From contig NZ_PDJQ01000001.1 in the NCBI RefSeq assembly GCF_002563855.1, positions 186,001 through 250,000 of the forward strand: 64,000 bases of DNA. The letters run 5' to 3'. The notes below the pieces were generated by a model. That model searched no databases. It saw nothing but the letters and a program-made list of their open reading frames with translations, and was not told the origin of the DNA. Position numbers and translations under genes: made by a program. The DNA is from Tepidiforma thermophila (GTDB lineage Bacteria > Chloroflexota > Dehalococcoidia > Tepidiformales > Tepidiformaceae). Shown piece after piece: positions 34,881 to 42,150 of the stretch (position 1 is the first letter of the stretch; every line of letters begins with the position of its first letter).

Positions 34881-35438
34881 ATGGAGGCGCACGTGAGCGA
34901 AACCGGGACGTACCGTTCGGAACTGACGGCGCGGCTGCGTTCGGCCACGGACGACATCGCGTGGGTGGTGCGGGGGCTGCTCGAGGAGCAGGCGCACTAC
35001 CGGCCGGTGCCGGGAGAGTGGTCGGTGCATGAGCACCTGTCGCACCTGCGGGATATGGAGCAGGAGGTGTACCTGCCGCTCCTGCGGTGGGCGACGGTGC
35101 CGGAGATGCTGGACCCGCGGGATTACAGCCGGCGGGAGTGGCGGGAGCGGCGGTATGACCCGGCAGAGCCGCTGGCGGCGATCATGGCGGACCTCCAGCG
35201 GATGCGGGATGAGGAGCTGGCGATCTTCCGCGCGATGGGCGATGCGACCTGGACGCGCTACCGGACGGATACGCGCTGGGGGCCGCTGACCTGCCAGTGG
35301 ATTGCGGAGGTGATGTACCGGCACACGCTGGACCACCTGCAGGGGATCTTGGGGCTGGTGCAGGACCTCCACCTGGCGGCGCTGGAGCCGCCGCCTATCA
35401 TCGTGGGCGGGTATATTGGGGGCGGAGCCACCCGGTGA
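34881..35438 (+). CDS. DinB-family putative metal-dependent protein
   Basis: 185 residues, a four-helix DinB fold. The metal triad is likely His in HEHLSHLRDME (near 50) and the pair in YRHTLDHLQG (near 156-160). DinB/YfiT proteins include thiol transferases using bacillithiol or mycothiol; the substrate here is unknown. ATG 34881 is used; GTG 34893 is possible. A TAGACT box is 14 bases upstream. It is coupled to the CitE-like gene by GTGA. Confidence 0.8.
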   Translation: MEAHVSETGTYRSELTARLRSATDDIAWVVRGLLEEQAHYRPVPGEWSVHEHLSHLRDMEQEVYLPLLRWATVPEMLDPRDYSRREWRERRYDPAEPLAAIMADLQRMRDEELAIFRAMGDATWTRYRTDTRWGPLTCQWIAEVMYRHTLDHLQGILGLVQDLHLAALEPPPIIVGGYIGGGATR

Positions 35439-36253
35439 TTCGTCTGCGCAGCATTGTCGAGGTTGGCAGCGGCGGGCTCGACGCCGCGCAGGATGCGATC
35501 GGTTCGCAGGCCGACGCGATTCTGCTGAGCGTGGCGGATGCGCGGGTGCCGCTGGCGGAGGCGCGCCAGCAGGTGACGGCGGTGCTGGCGGCGGCCGGCC
35601 AGGGGGAGAAGGCGGCGCTGGTGGTGGTGAACCACCCGAAGACGCGGCTGCTGCGGGACGACCTGGACGCGATCCTGAGCCCGCTGGTGGGCGGGGTGCT
35701 GATCCCGCATGCGGTGGAACCGCAGGACGTGCGCGATACGGCGGTGTACCTGCGGGAGTTCGAGCTGCGGCGGGGGATCGAGCCGGGGGATACCAAGGTG
35801 TTCCCGGTGATCGATACGGCGCGGGGGCTGCTGCACGCGGAGCAGATTGCGATGGCGGCGCCGCGCGTCGGCGGGCTGGTGTTCCACGCGGTGCGGTTCG
35901 CGCGGGATATCGGGGCGCGGCCCGAGCAGCGGGGCGACCGGCTGGCGTATGCGCGGGGGAAGGTGGTGGCGGTCTGCCGGGGGCTGGGGATTTCGCCGCT
36001 GGTGACGAGCGACGGGCTGGAGCTGACCTACCTGGCGGAGCAGGGCTTCGCCGGGGCGATTCTGCCGGACGTGCGGTATGTGGCGACGGCGAACGCAGCC
36101 TTTGCGCCGGGGCGGCTGGTGAAGGACCGCGCGAACGCGGCGGTCGAGGCGTATGAGGCGGCGCGGGCCGAGGGGGCGTGGGTGGCGCGGTTCGAGGACG
36201 AGGTGATCGACGCGGAGGCGGCGCGGAAGCTGCGCCACCTGATCGGGGAGTAG
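35435..36253 (+). CDS. HpcH/HpaI-CitE-like aldolase/lyase family protein
   Basis: 272 residues, a TIM-barrel pattern. AILLSVADARVPLAEAR, ALVVVNHPKTRLLRDDLDAILSPLVGGVLIPHA and VFPVIDTARGLLHAEQIA match the CitE/malyl-CoA lyase order. The usual catalytic PxIET is VIDTARG (Asp for Glu), and the usual Asp after GxxFG is in RFARDIGARPEQRGDRLAYAR. The start at VIRLRSIV lacks the common RSxLFVP end, so it is a short member. It may cleave a malyl- or citramalyl-CoA-type substrate. It starts inside the DinB stop codon. Confidence 0.8.
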   Translation: MIRLRSIVEVGSGGLDAAQDAIGSQADAILLSVADARVPLAEARQQVTAVLAAAGQGEKAALVVVNHPKTRLLRDDLDAILSPLVGGVLIPHAVEPQDVRDTAVYLREFELRRGIEPGDTKVFPVIDTARGLLHAEQIAMAAPRVGGLVFHAVRFARDIGARPEQRGDRLAYARGKVVAVCRGLGISPLVTSDGLELTYLAEQGFAGAILPDVRYVATANAAFAPGRLVKDRANAAVEAYEAARAEGAWVARFEDEVIDAEAARKLRHLIGE

Positions 36254-36259
36254 GGCGGG

Positions 36260-36559
36260 TCAGTCGGGCTCGGGCGGGAGGTCTTTGGCGAGTTTTTCGT
36301 AGCGGCGGGCGTATTTGCCGACATCGGGGGCCGGGCCCATGGCGGCGTCGACTTCCTTGCCGTACTTCGCCTCGGCTTCGGCGATCTTGTCTTTGAGGGT
36401 CTGGTGGCGGACGAAGGCGCTGACGATGCGGCGCATTTCGTGGCCGTGCTCGCTGCCGGCTCCGGGGCAGGGCGGCGGTTCGACCGGTGCCAGGACGGAC
36501 CGGACGAAGAGCTCCGTCATGGCCCCGCATTTCGCGCACTTGAACTCGTAGAGCGGCAT
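36260..36559 (-). CDS. FmdB-family zinc-ribbon protein (second copy)
   Basis: 99 residues starting MPLYEFKCAKCGAMTELF. The second half of the ribbon is changed: instead of CxxC there is PPPCPGAGSEHGHEMRRI, offering one Cys and two His. The C-terminal half is a charged helix. ATG 36559 is six bases after TACCAT. It converges with the CitE-like gene. Confidence 0.85.
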   Translation of the reverse strand: MPLYEFKCAKCGAMTELFVRSVLAPVEPPPCPGAGSEHGHEMRRIVSAFVRHQTLKDKIAEAEAKYGKEVDAAMGPAPDVGKYARRYEKLAKDLPPEPD

Positions 36560-36565
36560 GGGCGC

Positions 36566-36571
36566 ATGGTA
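36566..36571 (-). promoter_or_regulatory. -10 box TACCAT of the second fmdB (leaderless)
   Basis: TACCAT, then six bases, then the ATG at 36559 on the minus strand. Confidence 0.55.
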
Positions 36572-36626
36572 CCGCGGCGGGGAGCGCCCGAGAAGGCAGG
36601 GGCGGTTTTGCTTGACGAGCGGTGCG

Positions 36627-37571
36627 TTACCCGTGGCGCTCGGGGCTGGCCTCACGGGCGGCGAGGTAGTGCTCGGCGCTGATGGCTGCGGTGGCGCCGT
36701 CGCCAGCGGCGCTGATCAGCTGGCGGGCGGCTTTCGTGCGGAGATCGCCGGCGACGAAGAGGCCGGGGACACTGGTGGACATGTCGAGGTCGACGATGGC
36801 GTGGCCGCCGGGGTCGAGGTCGACAAGGCCCTGGAGGAGGTGGCTGTTCGGGGTCTGGCCGATGAAGATGAACACGCCGTCGATGGGGACGGTCTCGATT
36901 TCGCCGGTGACGACGTTGCGGAGGCGGACGCGCTCGACGCTCTCGGCGCCTTCGATGGCTTCGACGACGGTGTTCCAGCGGAAGCGCATTTTCGGATTGG
37001 CGAAGGCGCGTTCCTGGAGGATGGCGCTGGCGCGGAGGGTATCGCGCCGGTGGACGACGGTCACGCTGCTGGCGTAGCGGGTAATGAAGAGGCCTTCGTC
37101 GATGGCGGAATCGCCGCCGCCGACGACGATGACATCCCGGCCGGCGAAGAAGGCGGCATCACAGGTGCCGCAGTAGGAGACGCCGCGGCCGGTGAATTCG
37201 GCTTCGCCGGGTACGCCGAGCTTGTTGTAATCGGCGCCGGCGGTGACGATGACGGCGTCGGCGGTGATGGTGCGCTCGGAGGTGGTGATTTCGAAGGTGC
37301 CGCCGGGGAGACGCTGGAGGCCGGTGACGGGCTCGTAGGCGAACTCGGCGCCGAATTTTTCGGCCTGGCGGAACATGAGCTGGGCGAGGTCGAAGCCGTT
37401 CACGCCGTCCGGGAAGCCGGGGTAGTTTTCGACGATGTCGGTGGTGGCGATCTGGCCGCCGATGACCTTGCCTTCGAAGACGATGGTTGTGCGGCGGGCG
37501 CGGGCGGCGTAGATGGCGGCAGTGAGCCCGGCGCCGCCGGCGCCGATGATGGCGATGTCGTAGTCGCTCAT
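36627..37571 (-). CDS. trxB: Thioredoxin reductase (NADPH)
   Basis: 314 residues. FAD loop GAGGAGLTAAIYAARARR (10-27), redox-active CGTC at 134-137 (more often CATC), NADPH loop VIVVGGGDSAIDEGLF with VVHRRDTLRAS, and the FAD end GLFVAGDLRTKAARQLISAAGDGATAA. It reduces the thioredoxin encoded just upstream. A strong hairpin separates the two genes. Confidence 0.95.
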   Translation of the reverse strand: MSDYDIAIIGAGGAGLTAAIYAARARRTTIVFEGKVIGGQIATTDIVENYPGFPDGVNGFDLAQLMFRQAEKFGAEFAYEPVTGLQRLPGGTFEITTSERTITADAVIVTAGADYNKLGVPGEAEFTGRGVSYCGTCDAAFFAGRDVIVVGGGDSAIDEGLFITRYASSVTVVHRRDTLRASAILQERAFANPKMRFRWNTVVEAIEGAESVERVRLRNVVTGEIETVPIDGVFIFIGQTPNSHLLQGLVDLDPGGHAIVDLDMSTSVPGLFVAGDLRTKAARQLISAAGDGATAAISAEHYLAAREASPERHG

Positions 37572-37591
37572 GGGGTGCTCCGGGGAGAAGG

Positions 37592-37622
37592 AGCGGCCGC
37601 CGGGCGTACCCTGGCGGCCGCT
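37592..37622 (-). other. Intercistronic hairpin between trxA and trxB
   Basis: AGCGGCCGCC (37592-37601) and GGCGGCCGCT (37613-37622) form a perfect 10 bp stem with an 11 base loop and no T-run. It could attenuate, or stabilise the trxA message so that trxA is made in excess over trxB. Confidence 0.6.
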
Positions 37623-37646
37623 GGGAGAGTGAACGGCTGTGGCGCC

Positions 37647-37973
37647 TCAGGCGAGGGCTTCGTCGAGCCGCTTCTTGAGGTCGCTCTTGGGGCGGAAGCC
37701 GACGATGGTGCCCTTGAGCTCGCCGCCCTTGAAGATGAGGAGCGAGGGGATGCTGCGGATCCCGAACTTTGCGGGGACCATGGGGTTTTCGTCGGTGTTG
37801 ATTTTGAGGAAGTTGACCTTGCCGGCGTACTCCTGGGCGAGCTCTTCGACGATGGGGGCGACCATGCGGCAGGGGCCGCACCAGGGCGCCCAGAAGTCGA
37901 CGAGGACGGGGAGGTCGGACTTGACGACGTCGGTTTCCCAGGTGGCGTCGGTGACTTCGCGAACTTCGGACAT
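37647..37973 (-). CDS. trxA: Thioredoxin
   Basis: 108 residues. Classic thioredoxin: VLVDFWAPWCGPCRMVAPIVEELA with CGPC at 32-35, INTDENP, and cis-Pro in IRSIPSLLIFKGGE. The first gene of a trxA-trxB operon whose promoter carries a CsoR-type operator. The 5' leader is about 52 bases, with GGAAAGGAA before the ATG. Confidence 0.97.
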   Translation of the reverse strand: MSEVREVTDATWETDVVKSDLPVLVDFWAPWCGPCRMVAPIVEELAQEYAGKVNFLKINTDENPMVPAKFGIRSIPSLLIFKGGELKGTIVGFRPKSDLKKRLDEALA

Positions 37974-38032
37974 GGCGGTGTTCCTTTCCGGCCGGCTGGC
38001 CGCGGGGATTGCGGTGAGGTACCGGTAGTGCG

Positions 38033-38061
38033 ACTATACCCCCGAGGGGTATTGAAGTCAA
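38033..38061 (-). promoter_or_regulatory. trxAB promoter
   Basis: On the minus strand TTGACT (38061-38056) and TATAGT (38038-38033) are exactly 17 bases apart. The CsoR-type operator fills the spacer and enters the -10 box. Confidence 0.8.
38036..38052. promoter_or_regulatory. CsoR-family operator ATACCCC-CGA-GGGGTAT
   Basis: A perfect 7 bp inverted repeat with a 3 base spacer and the G/C-run design typical of CsoR/FrmR/CstR operators. It lies between the divergent trxA promoter and the csoR-like gene, 28 bases before the latter's start, so one site can control both. Confidence 0.8.
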
Positions 38062-38080
38062 CCCCTCCAGGGAGGGGAAG

Positions 38081-38359
38081 GTGAACGACGAGGAGATGAA
38101 GCGGCTGCTCGACCGGCTGGCGCGGGTGGAGGGCCAGGTGCGGGGGCTGCGGAAGATGCTGGAGCAGCAGCGGTGCTGCGAGGATGTGCTGACGCAGCTT
38201 CTGGCAGCGCGTTCGGGGCTGGAGAGCGCGGGCCAGCTGGTGCTGGAGCGCCACCTGAACGACTGTGTGCTGGGCGGGGCGGAGGTGGACGAGCGGACGA
38301 AGGAGGCGCTGCGGGAGACGCTGCGGCTGTGGAGCCGGCACAGCGGGCCGGCGGGGTGA
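38081..38359 (+). CDS. CsoR/FrmR-family metal- or persulfide-sensing repressor
   Basis: 92 residues, all-helical (DUF156). RLARVEGQVRGLRKML (12-27) is the DNA-binding helix region. The sensor residues Cys33, His58 and Cys62 keep the exact 25- and 4-residue spacings of the copper site of CsoR; Cys32 is extra. Copper sensing fits this set, but sulfane-sulfur sensing (CstR-like, two Cys) cannot be excluded. No copper pump is nearby; the divergent partner is trxA-trxB. Start GTG 38081 behind GGAGGGGAA. Confidence 0.92.
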   Translation: MNDEEMKRLLDRLARVEGQVRGLRKMLEQQRCCEDVLTQLLAARSGLESAGQLVLERHLNDCVLGGAEVDERTKEALRETLRLWSRHSGPAG

Positions 38360-38360
38360 C

Positions 38361-39455
38361 TCAGGCAGGCTGTTCGGCGGCCCAGCGGGCGGCGAGCTGG
38401 CGGAGGAGCGGGGCGGCGTGCGCCATGGCGCGGGCGGGGTCGGGTTCGAGGTCGGCGAGGGTGCGGGCGCCGGGCAGGTCGGCGCGCCCGGCGAAGATGA
38501 CGACGGGTTTCCCGGCGGCGCGGGCAGCCTCGGCGACGCGGCCGGTGACTTTGCCGGCGAGCGACTGGACATCGTAGCTGCCCTCGCCGGTGATGACGAG
38601 GTCGGCGGCGGCGAGCCGTTCGGCGAAGCGGGTGACGCGGGCGACGACGTCGAAGCCGCTTTCGATGGCAGCGTCGAGGAAGGCATGGAGCCCGCCGGCG
38701 AGGCCGCCGGCGGCACCGGCGCCGGGGAGGCCGCGGAGGTCGACGCCGGTGGCGCGCCGGACGACGGCGGCGAACCGTTCGAGCGCTTCTTCGAGGAGGT
38801 CAACCTCGGCTGGGGAGGCGCCCTTCTGGGGAGCAAAGACGCGGGCGGCGCCGTCGGGACCGCAGAGCGGGGAGCGGACATCGGTTGCGACGACGATGGG
38901 GAAGGCGCCGAGCCAGGGGGGCGGGCGCCAGTCGATCCGTTCGAGGCGGGCGAGTGCGGCCCCGCCGGGCGGGAGTTCGGCGCCGGCCATGTCGAAGAAG
39001 CGGGCGCCGAGGGCGCGGAGGGCGCCGGCGCCGCCGTCGGTGGTGGCGCTGCCGCCGACGCCGATGAGCATGCGGGCGGGCTGGCCGGCGGCGGCATCGG
39101 CGATGAGTTCGCCGACGCCGAAGCTGTCGGCGCGGAGGGCATCGCGCTCCCCGGGCTTGAGGTGGAAGAGACCGTTGGCCTGCGCGGCTTCGATGACGGC
39201 TTCGCCGCTTTCGCGGAGGCGGAGGTAGCGGCCGAGGACGCGCCGGCCGAGGGGGTCGTGGACGACGGCGGCGCAGGTATCGGCGCGGACGGCGCGGCGG
39301 AGGGCATCGAGCAGGCCGGGGCCGCCATCGGAGAGGGGGAGGAGGTCGATGGTCCAGGCTGGCCGGGCGGCCCGGATGCCGGCAGCGATGGCGGCGGCGG
39401 CTTCGTCGGCAGAGAGGCTGCCTTTGAACTCCTGGGGAGCAACGAGGATGCGCAC
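38361..39455 (-). CDS. Glycerate 2-kinase (GarK/GlxK type)
   Basis: 364 residues. Family marks: VAPQEFKGSLSADEAAAAIAAGI at 5-27, PLSDGGPGLLDAL (normally SDGGEG), IGVGGSATTDGGAGALRALGARF, ATDVRSPLCGPDGAARVFAPQKGA, GAGAAGGLAGGL and ITGEGSYDVQSLAGKV. It phosphorylates D-glycerate with ATP. Start GTG 39455. The small membrane gene ends 1 base upstream. Confidence 0.93.
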   Translation of the reverse strand: MRILVAPQEFKGSLSADEAAAAIAAGIRAARPAWTIDLLPLSDGGPGLLDALRRAVRADTCAAVVHDPLGRRVLGRYLRLRESGEAVIEAAQANGLFHLKPGERDALRADSFGVGELIADAAAGQPARMLIGVGGSATTDGGAGALRALGARFFDMAGAELPPGGAALARLERIDWRPPPWLGAFPIVVATDVRSPLCGPDGAARVFAPQKGASPAEVDLLEEALERFAAVVRRATGVDLRGLPGAGAAGGLAGGLHAFLDAAIESGFDVVARVTRFAERLAAADLVITGEGSYDVQSLAGKVTGRVAEAARAAGKPVVIFAGRADLPGARTLADLEPDPARAMAHAAPLLRQLAARWAAEQPA

Positions 39456-39456
39456 G

Positions 39457-39630
39457 TCAGCTCAGCCAGAGGCGCCAGGCGGCGATGAGGACGATGGCGA
39501 TGATGTAGCCGTAGGCGACGTTGCGGACGAAGCGGAGGGTATCGCGGGCCTGCCGGTTGCGGAAGACGACGGCCATCACGATGGTGACGGCGAAGAAGGT
39601 GACGACCGCAAGGGCGAGGAGCGACTTCAT
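39457..39630 (-). CDS. 57-residue membrane peptide
   Basis: An ORF of 57 codons, MKSLLALAVVTFFAVTIVMA then a basic loop RNRQARDTLRFVRN and a second helix YGYIIAIVLIAAWRLWL. Two transmembrane helices with a positive loop are expected. C-ending codons (GTC, ATC, GCC, CGC) match the real minus-strand genes around it. The stop is 1 base before glycerate kinase, so they are probably co-transcribed. Function unknown. Confidence 0.7.
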   Translation of the reverse strand: MKSLLALAVVTFFAVTIVMAVVFRNRQARDTLRFVRNVAYGYIIAIVLIAAWRLWLS

Positions 39631-39654
39631 CCGTGAGAGCGCCGGGCCGGGGGC

Positions 39655-40050
39655 TCAGCTGTCGCCGACGACGGTGCGGCTGGCGAACTTCCAGCCCTCG
39701 GCGGTGCGGACCAGTTCGTCGCGGTAGATGGCGGTGACGAGGATGGAGGCGGGCGGCTGTTCGCCGGGGGCCAGGCGGAGGAGCATGAGGTAGCAGCTCC
39801 CGGAAGCGGTTTCGCCATCGCCGTCGAGGACTAGGTTGTTGGTCCAGTGGCGGGCCTTCATGCGGGTGGCGAAGGCGTTGCCGAAGGCTTCGAGCTGTTC
39901 GCGGCCTTCGAAGGTGCCGGAGGCGGAGGAGAACCGGCCATCGGGGGTGAAGCAGGCGGCCCAGGCGGCGCCGTTGCCGGAATCGATGGCGTGGTTGTAG
40001 CGGGCGTAGAGCTGCTGGATGGCGAGCTGGTCTTCGACGGAGAGGGGCAT
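39655..40050 (-). CDS. SnoaL/NTF2-like protein
   Basis: 131 residues. The cone-shaped NTF2 fold pattern is clear: QLAIQQLYARYNHAIDSGNGAAWAACFTPDGRFSS, then EAFGNAFATRMKARHWTNNLVLDGDGETA and strands to SRTVVGDS. Members are isomerases, dehydratases or ring-hydroxylating dioxygenase small subunits (similar start YARYNHAID). No pathway partner is adjacent. Start at MPLSVED. Confidence 0.85.
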   Translation of the reverse strand: MPLSVEDQLAIQQLYARYNHAIDSGNGAAWAACFTPDGRFSSASGTFEGREQLEAFGNAFATRMKARHWTNNLVLDGDGETASGSCYLMLLRLAPGEQPPASILVTAIYRDELVRTAEGWKFASRTVVGDS

Positions 40051-40134
40051 GGACGAGACCTCCGGTGGGGTGGCGGGCACGGCGCCCGGCTGCTGGCGTA
40101 CGATAGGGCAATCGCGGGAGAAGGGCACACGATC

Positions 40135-40779
40135 ATGCGCGCAACCTGGGTGATGGGCATGCTGGCCGGGCTGGCGCTGCTCGCTGCGGGATGCGGCGAT
40201 AACGGCGGCGGGTACCCGGATGGGCTGGCGAACGATGCGTACGACCTGGCGGCGATGTCGCTGCTGGCGGAGGACCTGCCGCCGGAATTTGAGAAGCAGA
40301 CGCCGGGGGAGTTCGAGAACGAGGCGTGGGCAGCGATTTTCCAGACTGACGACGTGGAGGCGAAGCTGCGGCAGCTGGAGGCACAGGGGCGGCTGCGGAA
40401 CTACGTGTCGCTGTTCGGGCCGAAGGGGCTCGGCCCGGTGCTGGCGGTGACGGCGATTTCGACGCTGTATGAGGATGCCGGCGCGGCGGAGCGCTCGCTG
40501 CGGGAGTTCGCCTGCGGGCTGCCGATCGAGGCGAATGTGCGGCTGGAGCCGCAGCTGGTGCCGGCAATCGGGGATGGGGCGAGCGGGTTCCTGGTGCGGC
40601 AGTTCGAGGAGGACGCGCCGACGTTCGTCGACGCGACGGTGTGCTTCCGCACGGGGCGGGTGGTGCACGCGGTCCAGGCGACGAGCGTAGCCGGGGTGGA
40701 GGATATCGGGTTCGTGATCCGGCTGGCGGAGCGGATGCTGGCGCGGACGGACGCGGCGTTCGCGAAGGCCGAGGGTTAG
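40135..40779 (+). CDS. Lipoprotein, function unknown
   Basis: 214 residues. A signal peptide MRATWVMGMLAGLALL ends in the lipobox LAAGC with the lipidated Cys at about 20. The mature part has no recognised domain. It contains an acidic, helical middle (FEKQTPGEFENEAWAAIF) and a mixed fold with two more Cys (REFACGLP, TVCFRTG) that may form a disulfide. A GGGAGAAGGG ribosome-binding site precedes the ATG. Confidence 0.82.
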   Translation: MRATWVMGMLAGLALLAAGCGDNGGGYPDGLANDAYDLAAMSLLAEDLPPEFEKQTPGEFENEAWAAIFQTDDVEAKLRQLEAQGRLRNYVSLFGPKGLGPVLAVTAISTLYEDAGAAERSLREFACGLPIEANVRLEPQLVPAIGDGASGFLVRQFEEDAPTFVDATVCFRTGRVVHAVQATSVAGVEDIGFVIRLAERMLARTDAAFAKAEG

Positions 40780-41210
40780 CCGCCGGGCGGCTCGCGGCGG
40801 AGGGCGTAGATGGTGCGGCCGCGGGCGCAGAGGGTGCGCCGCTCATCGAAGATGGAGACCTCGGCGTAGACCATGGTGCGACCCTTGCGGACGATGGCGG
40901 CCTCGGCGGTGGCGCGGGCCCCGTGGACGGGCCGGAGGTAGGTAATGCCGAGGTCGGCGGTGCCGTTGGGGATATCGCCGGGTTCGAGGGAGGCCTGGAG
41001 GGCGAAGAGCATGGCGATATCGACCATGGCGGCGAGGACGCCGCCGTGGACGGCGCCCCCGACCCCGGAGAGGGTGGCCGGGGAGGTGCGGAGGGCGATG
41101 CTGGCGAACCCGGGCCGGGCTTCGGTGAGTTCGAGGCCGAGGAGGCGGTGCAGCTCGGTGGCGGCGAAGCGCTCGGCGAGGTGCGGAGGGACGGCGCCCA
41201 TAGCGGTCAC
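40776..41210 (-). CDS. PaaI-type hotdog thioesterase
   Basis: 144 residues. Hotdog motif LSGVGGAVHGGVLAAMVDIAMLFAL (near 62-86) with the HGG oxyanion loop and Asp, then YLRPVHG and the final strands. It should hydrolyse an acyl- or aryl-CoA. The GTG start (41210) overlaps the stop of the crotonase as GTGA, so the two act in one pathway. The 3' end meets the convergent lipoprotein gene. Confidence 0.88.
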   Translation of the reverse strand: MTAMGAVPPHLAERFAATELHRLLGLELTEARPGFASIALRTSPATLSGVGGAVHGGVLAAMVDIAMLFALQASLEPGDIPNGTADLGITYLRPVHGARATAEAAIVRKGRTMVYAEVSIFDERRTLCARGRTIYALRREPPGG

Positions 41211-42106
41211 CAGGTGGCGGCGGCGGGCTTCGGCGCATCGGGCGGGGCAGCGCCGTAGTCGCCGAAGGGGCCGTCGCGCCAGTCGAGGGCGGCCTTGAGG
41301 CCGTTTTCGCGGGCGATGCGGCCGAAGGTTTCGCCGCCGGGGCGGACGCGGCCGAGCTCCTGGATATCGCCGCCGACCTGGAGGGAGGTGCGGAAGCCCA
41401 TGATTTCGTAGACGCGGTTGATTTGGCGCTTGGTCATCTGGAGCATGGGGCCGTCGATGTTGGCGATGCGCTCGGCGAGGGATTCGGTGACCTCGCAGAG
41501 GCGGTCGATGGGGACGGCGCGGTTGGCCCAGCCGAGTTCGACGGCTTCGCGGCCGGTGACGCTGTCGCCGGTGTAGAGGAGCTCGCGGACCTTGCGCATG
41601 TGCATGTGCCAGGGGTGGTAGATGATGTCGACGGGTGTCATGGCGCGGACGGGCGGGTAGCCGATGATGGCGTCTTCGGCGACGACCATGAGGTCGCACA
41701 TGGAGGCGAGTTCGGTTCCGCCGGCGAGGCAGTAGCCGTGGACCTGGGCGATGACGGGCTTGGTGCATTCCCAGATCTGCCAGTAGCCGCTGAGGAGGTG
41801 CTGGGGCCACTGGCCCTGGCCGGGGTGGATGGGGCCGACGTTGGGGAGGCCGGAGCGCTTTTCGACGTAGTCGCGGTCGTCGCTGGTTTGGGAGACGCCG
41901 GAGAGGTCGTAGCCGGCGGAGAAGGCGCGGCCTGAGCCGCGGATGATGATGGTGCGGACCTCGGGGTCCATTTCGAAGTCTTTGAGAGCATCGAAGAGCT
42001 CAGCGCGGAGGTTGTGGCTGAGCGCGTTCATTTTCTCCGGGCGGTTGAGCTGGATGATGCCGTGGCGCTGCTGCTTGATGGTGAGGATGTCGCGGTAGTC
42101 CTTCAT
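41207..42106 (-). CDS. Enoyl-CoA hydratase/isomerase family protein
   Basis: 299 residues. NRPEKMNALSHNLRAELF, the oxyanion loop GRAFSAGYDLSG and GYCLAGGTELASMCDLMVVAED keep the first catalytic Glu (GGTELA). The second is replaced: GYPPVRAMTP in place of a PE motif. A His/Trp-rich stretch IYHPWHMHMRKVRELL is typical of a larger actinobacterial/Chloroflexota subgroup. Reaction uncertain (hydratase or another crotonase activity). Coupled to the thioesterase. Confidence 0.87.
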   Translation of the reverse strand: MKDYRDILTIKQQRHGIIQLNRPEKMNALSHNLRAELFDALKDFEMDPEVRTIIIRGSGRAFSAGYDLSGVSQTSDDRDYVEKRSGLPNVGPIHPGQGQWPQHLLSGYWQIWECTKPVIAQVHGYCLAGGTELASMCDLMVVAEDAIIGYPPVRAMTPVDIIYHPWHMHMRKVRELLYTGDSVTGREAVELGWANRAVPIDRLCEVTESLAERIANIDGPMLQMTKRQINRVYEIMGFRTSLQVGGDIQELGRVRPGGETFGRIARENGLKAALDWRDGPFGDYGAAPPDAPKPAAATW

Positions 42107-42150
42107 GGCAGCGGGGATTGTGGCGCGGCGGGCGGAGGCTGTCGACGGGG

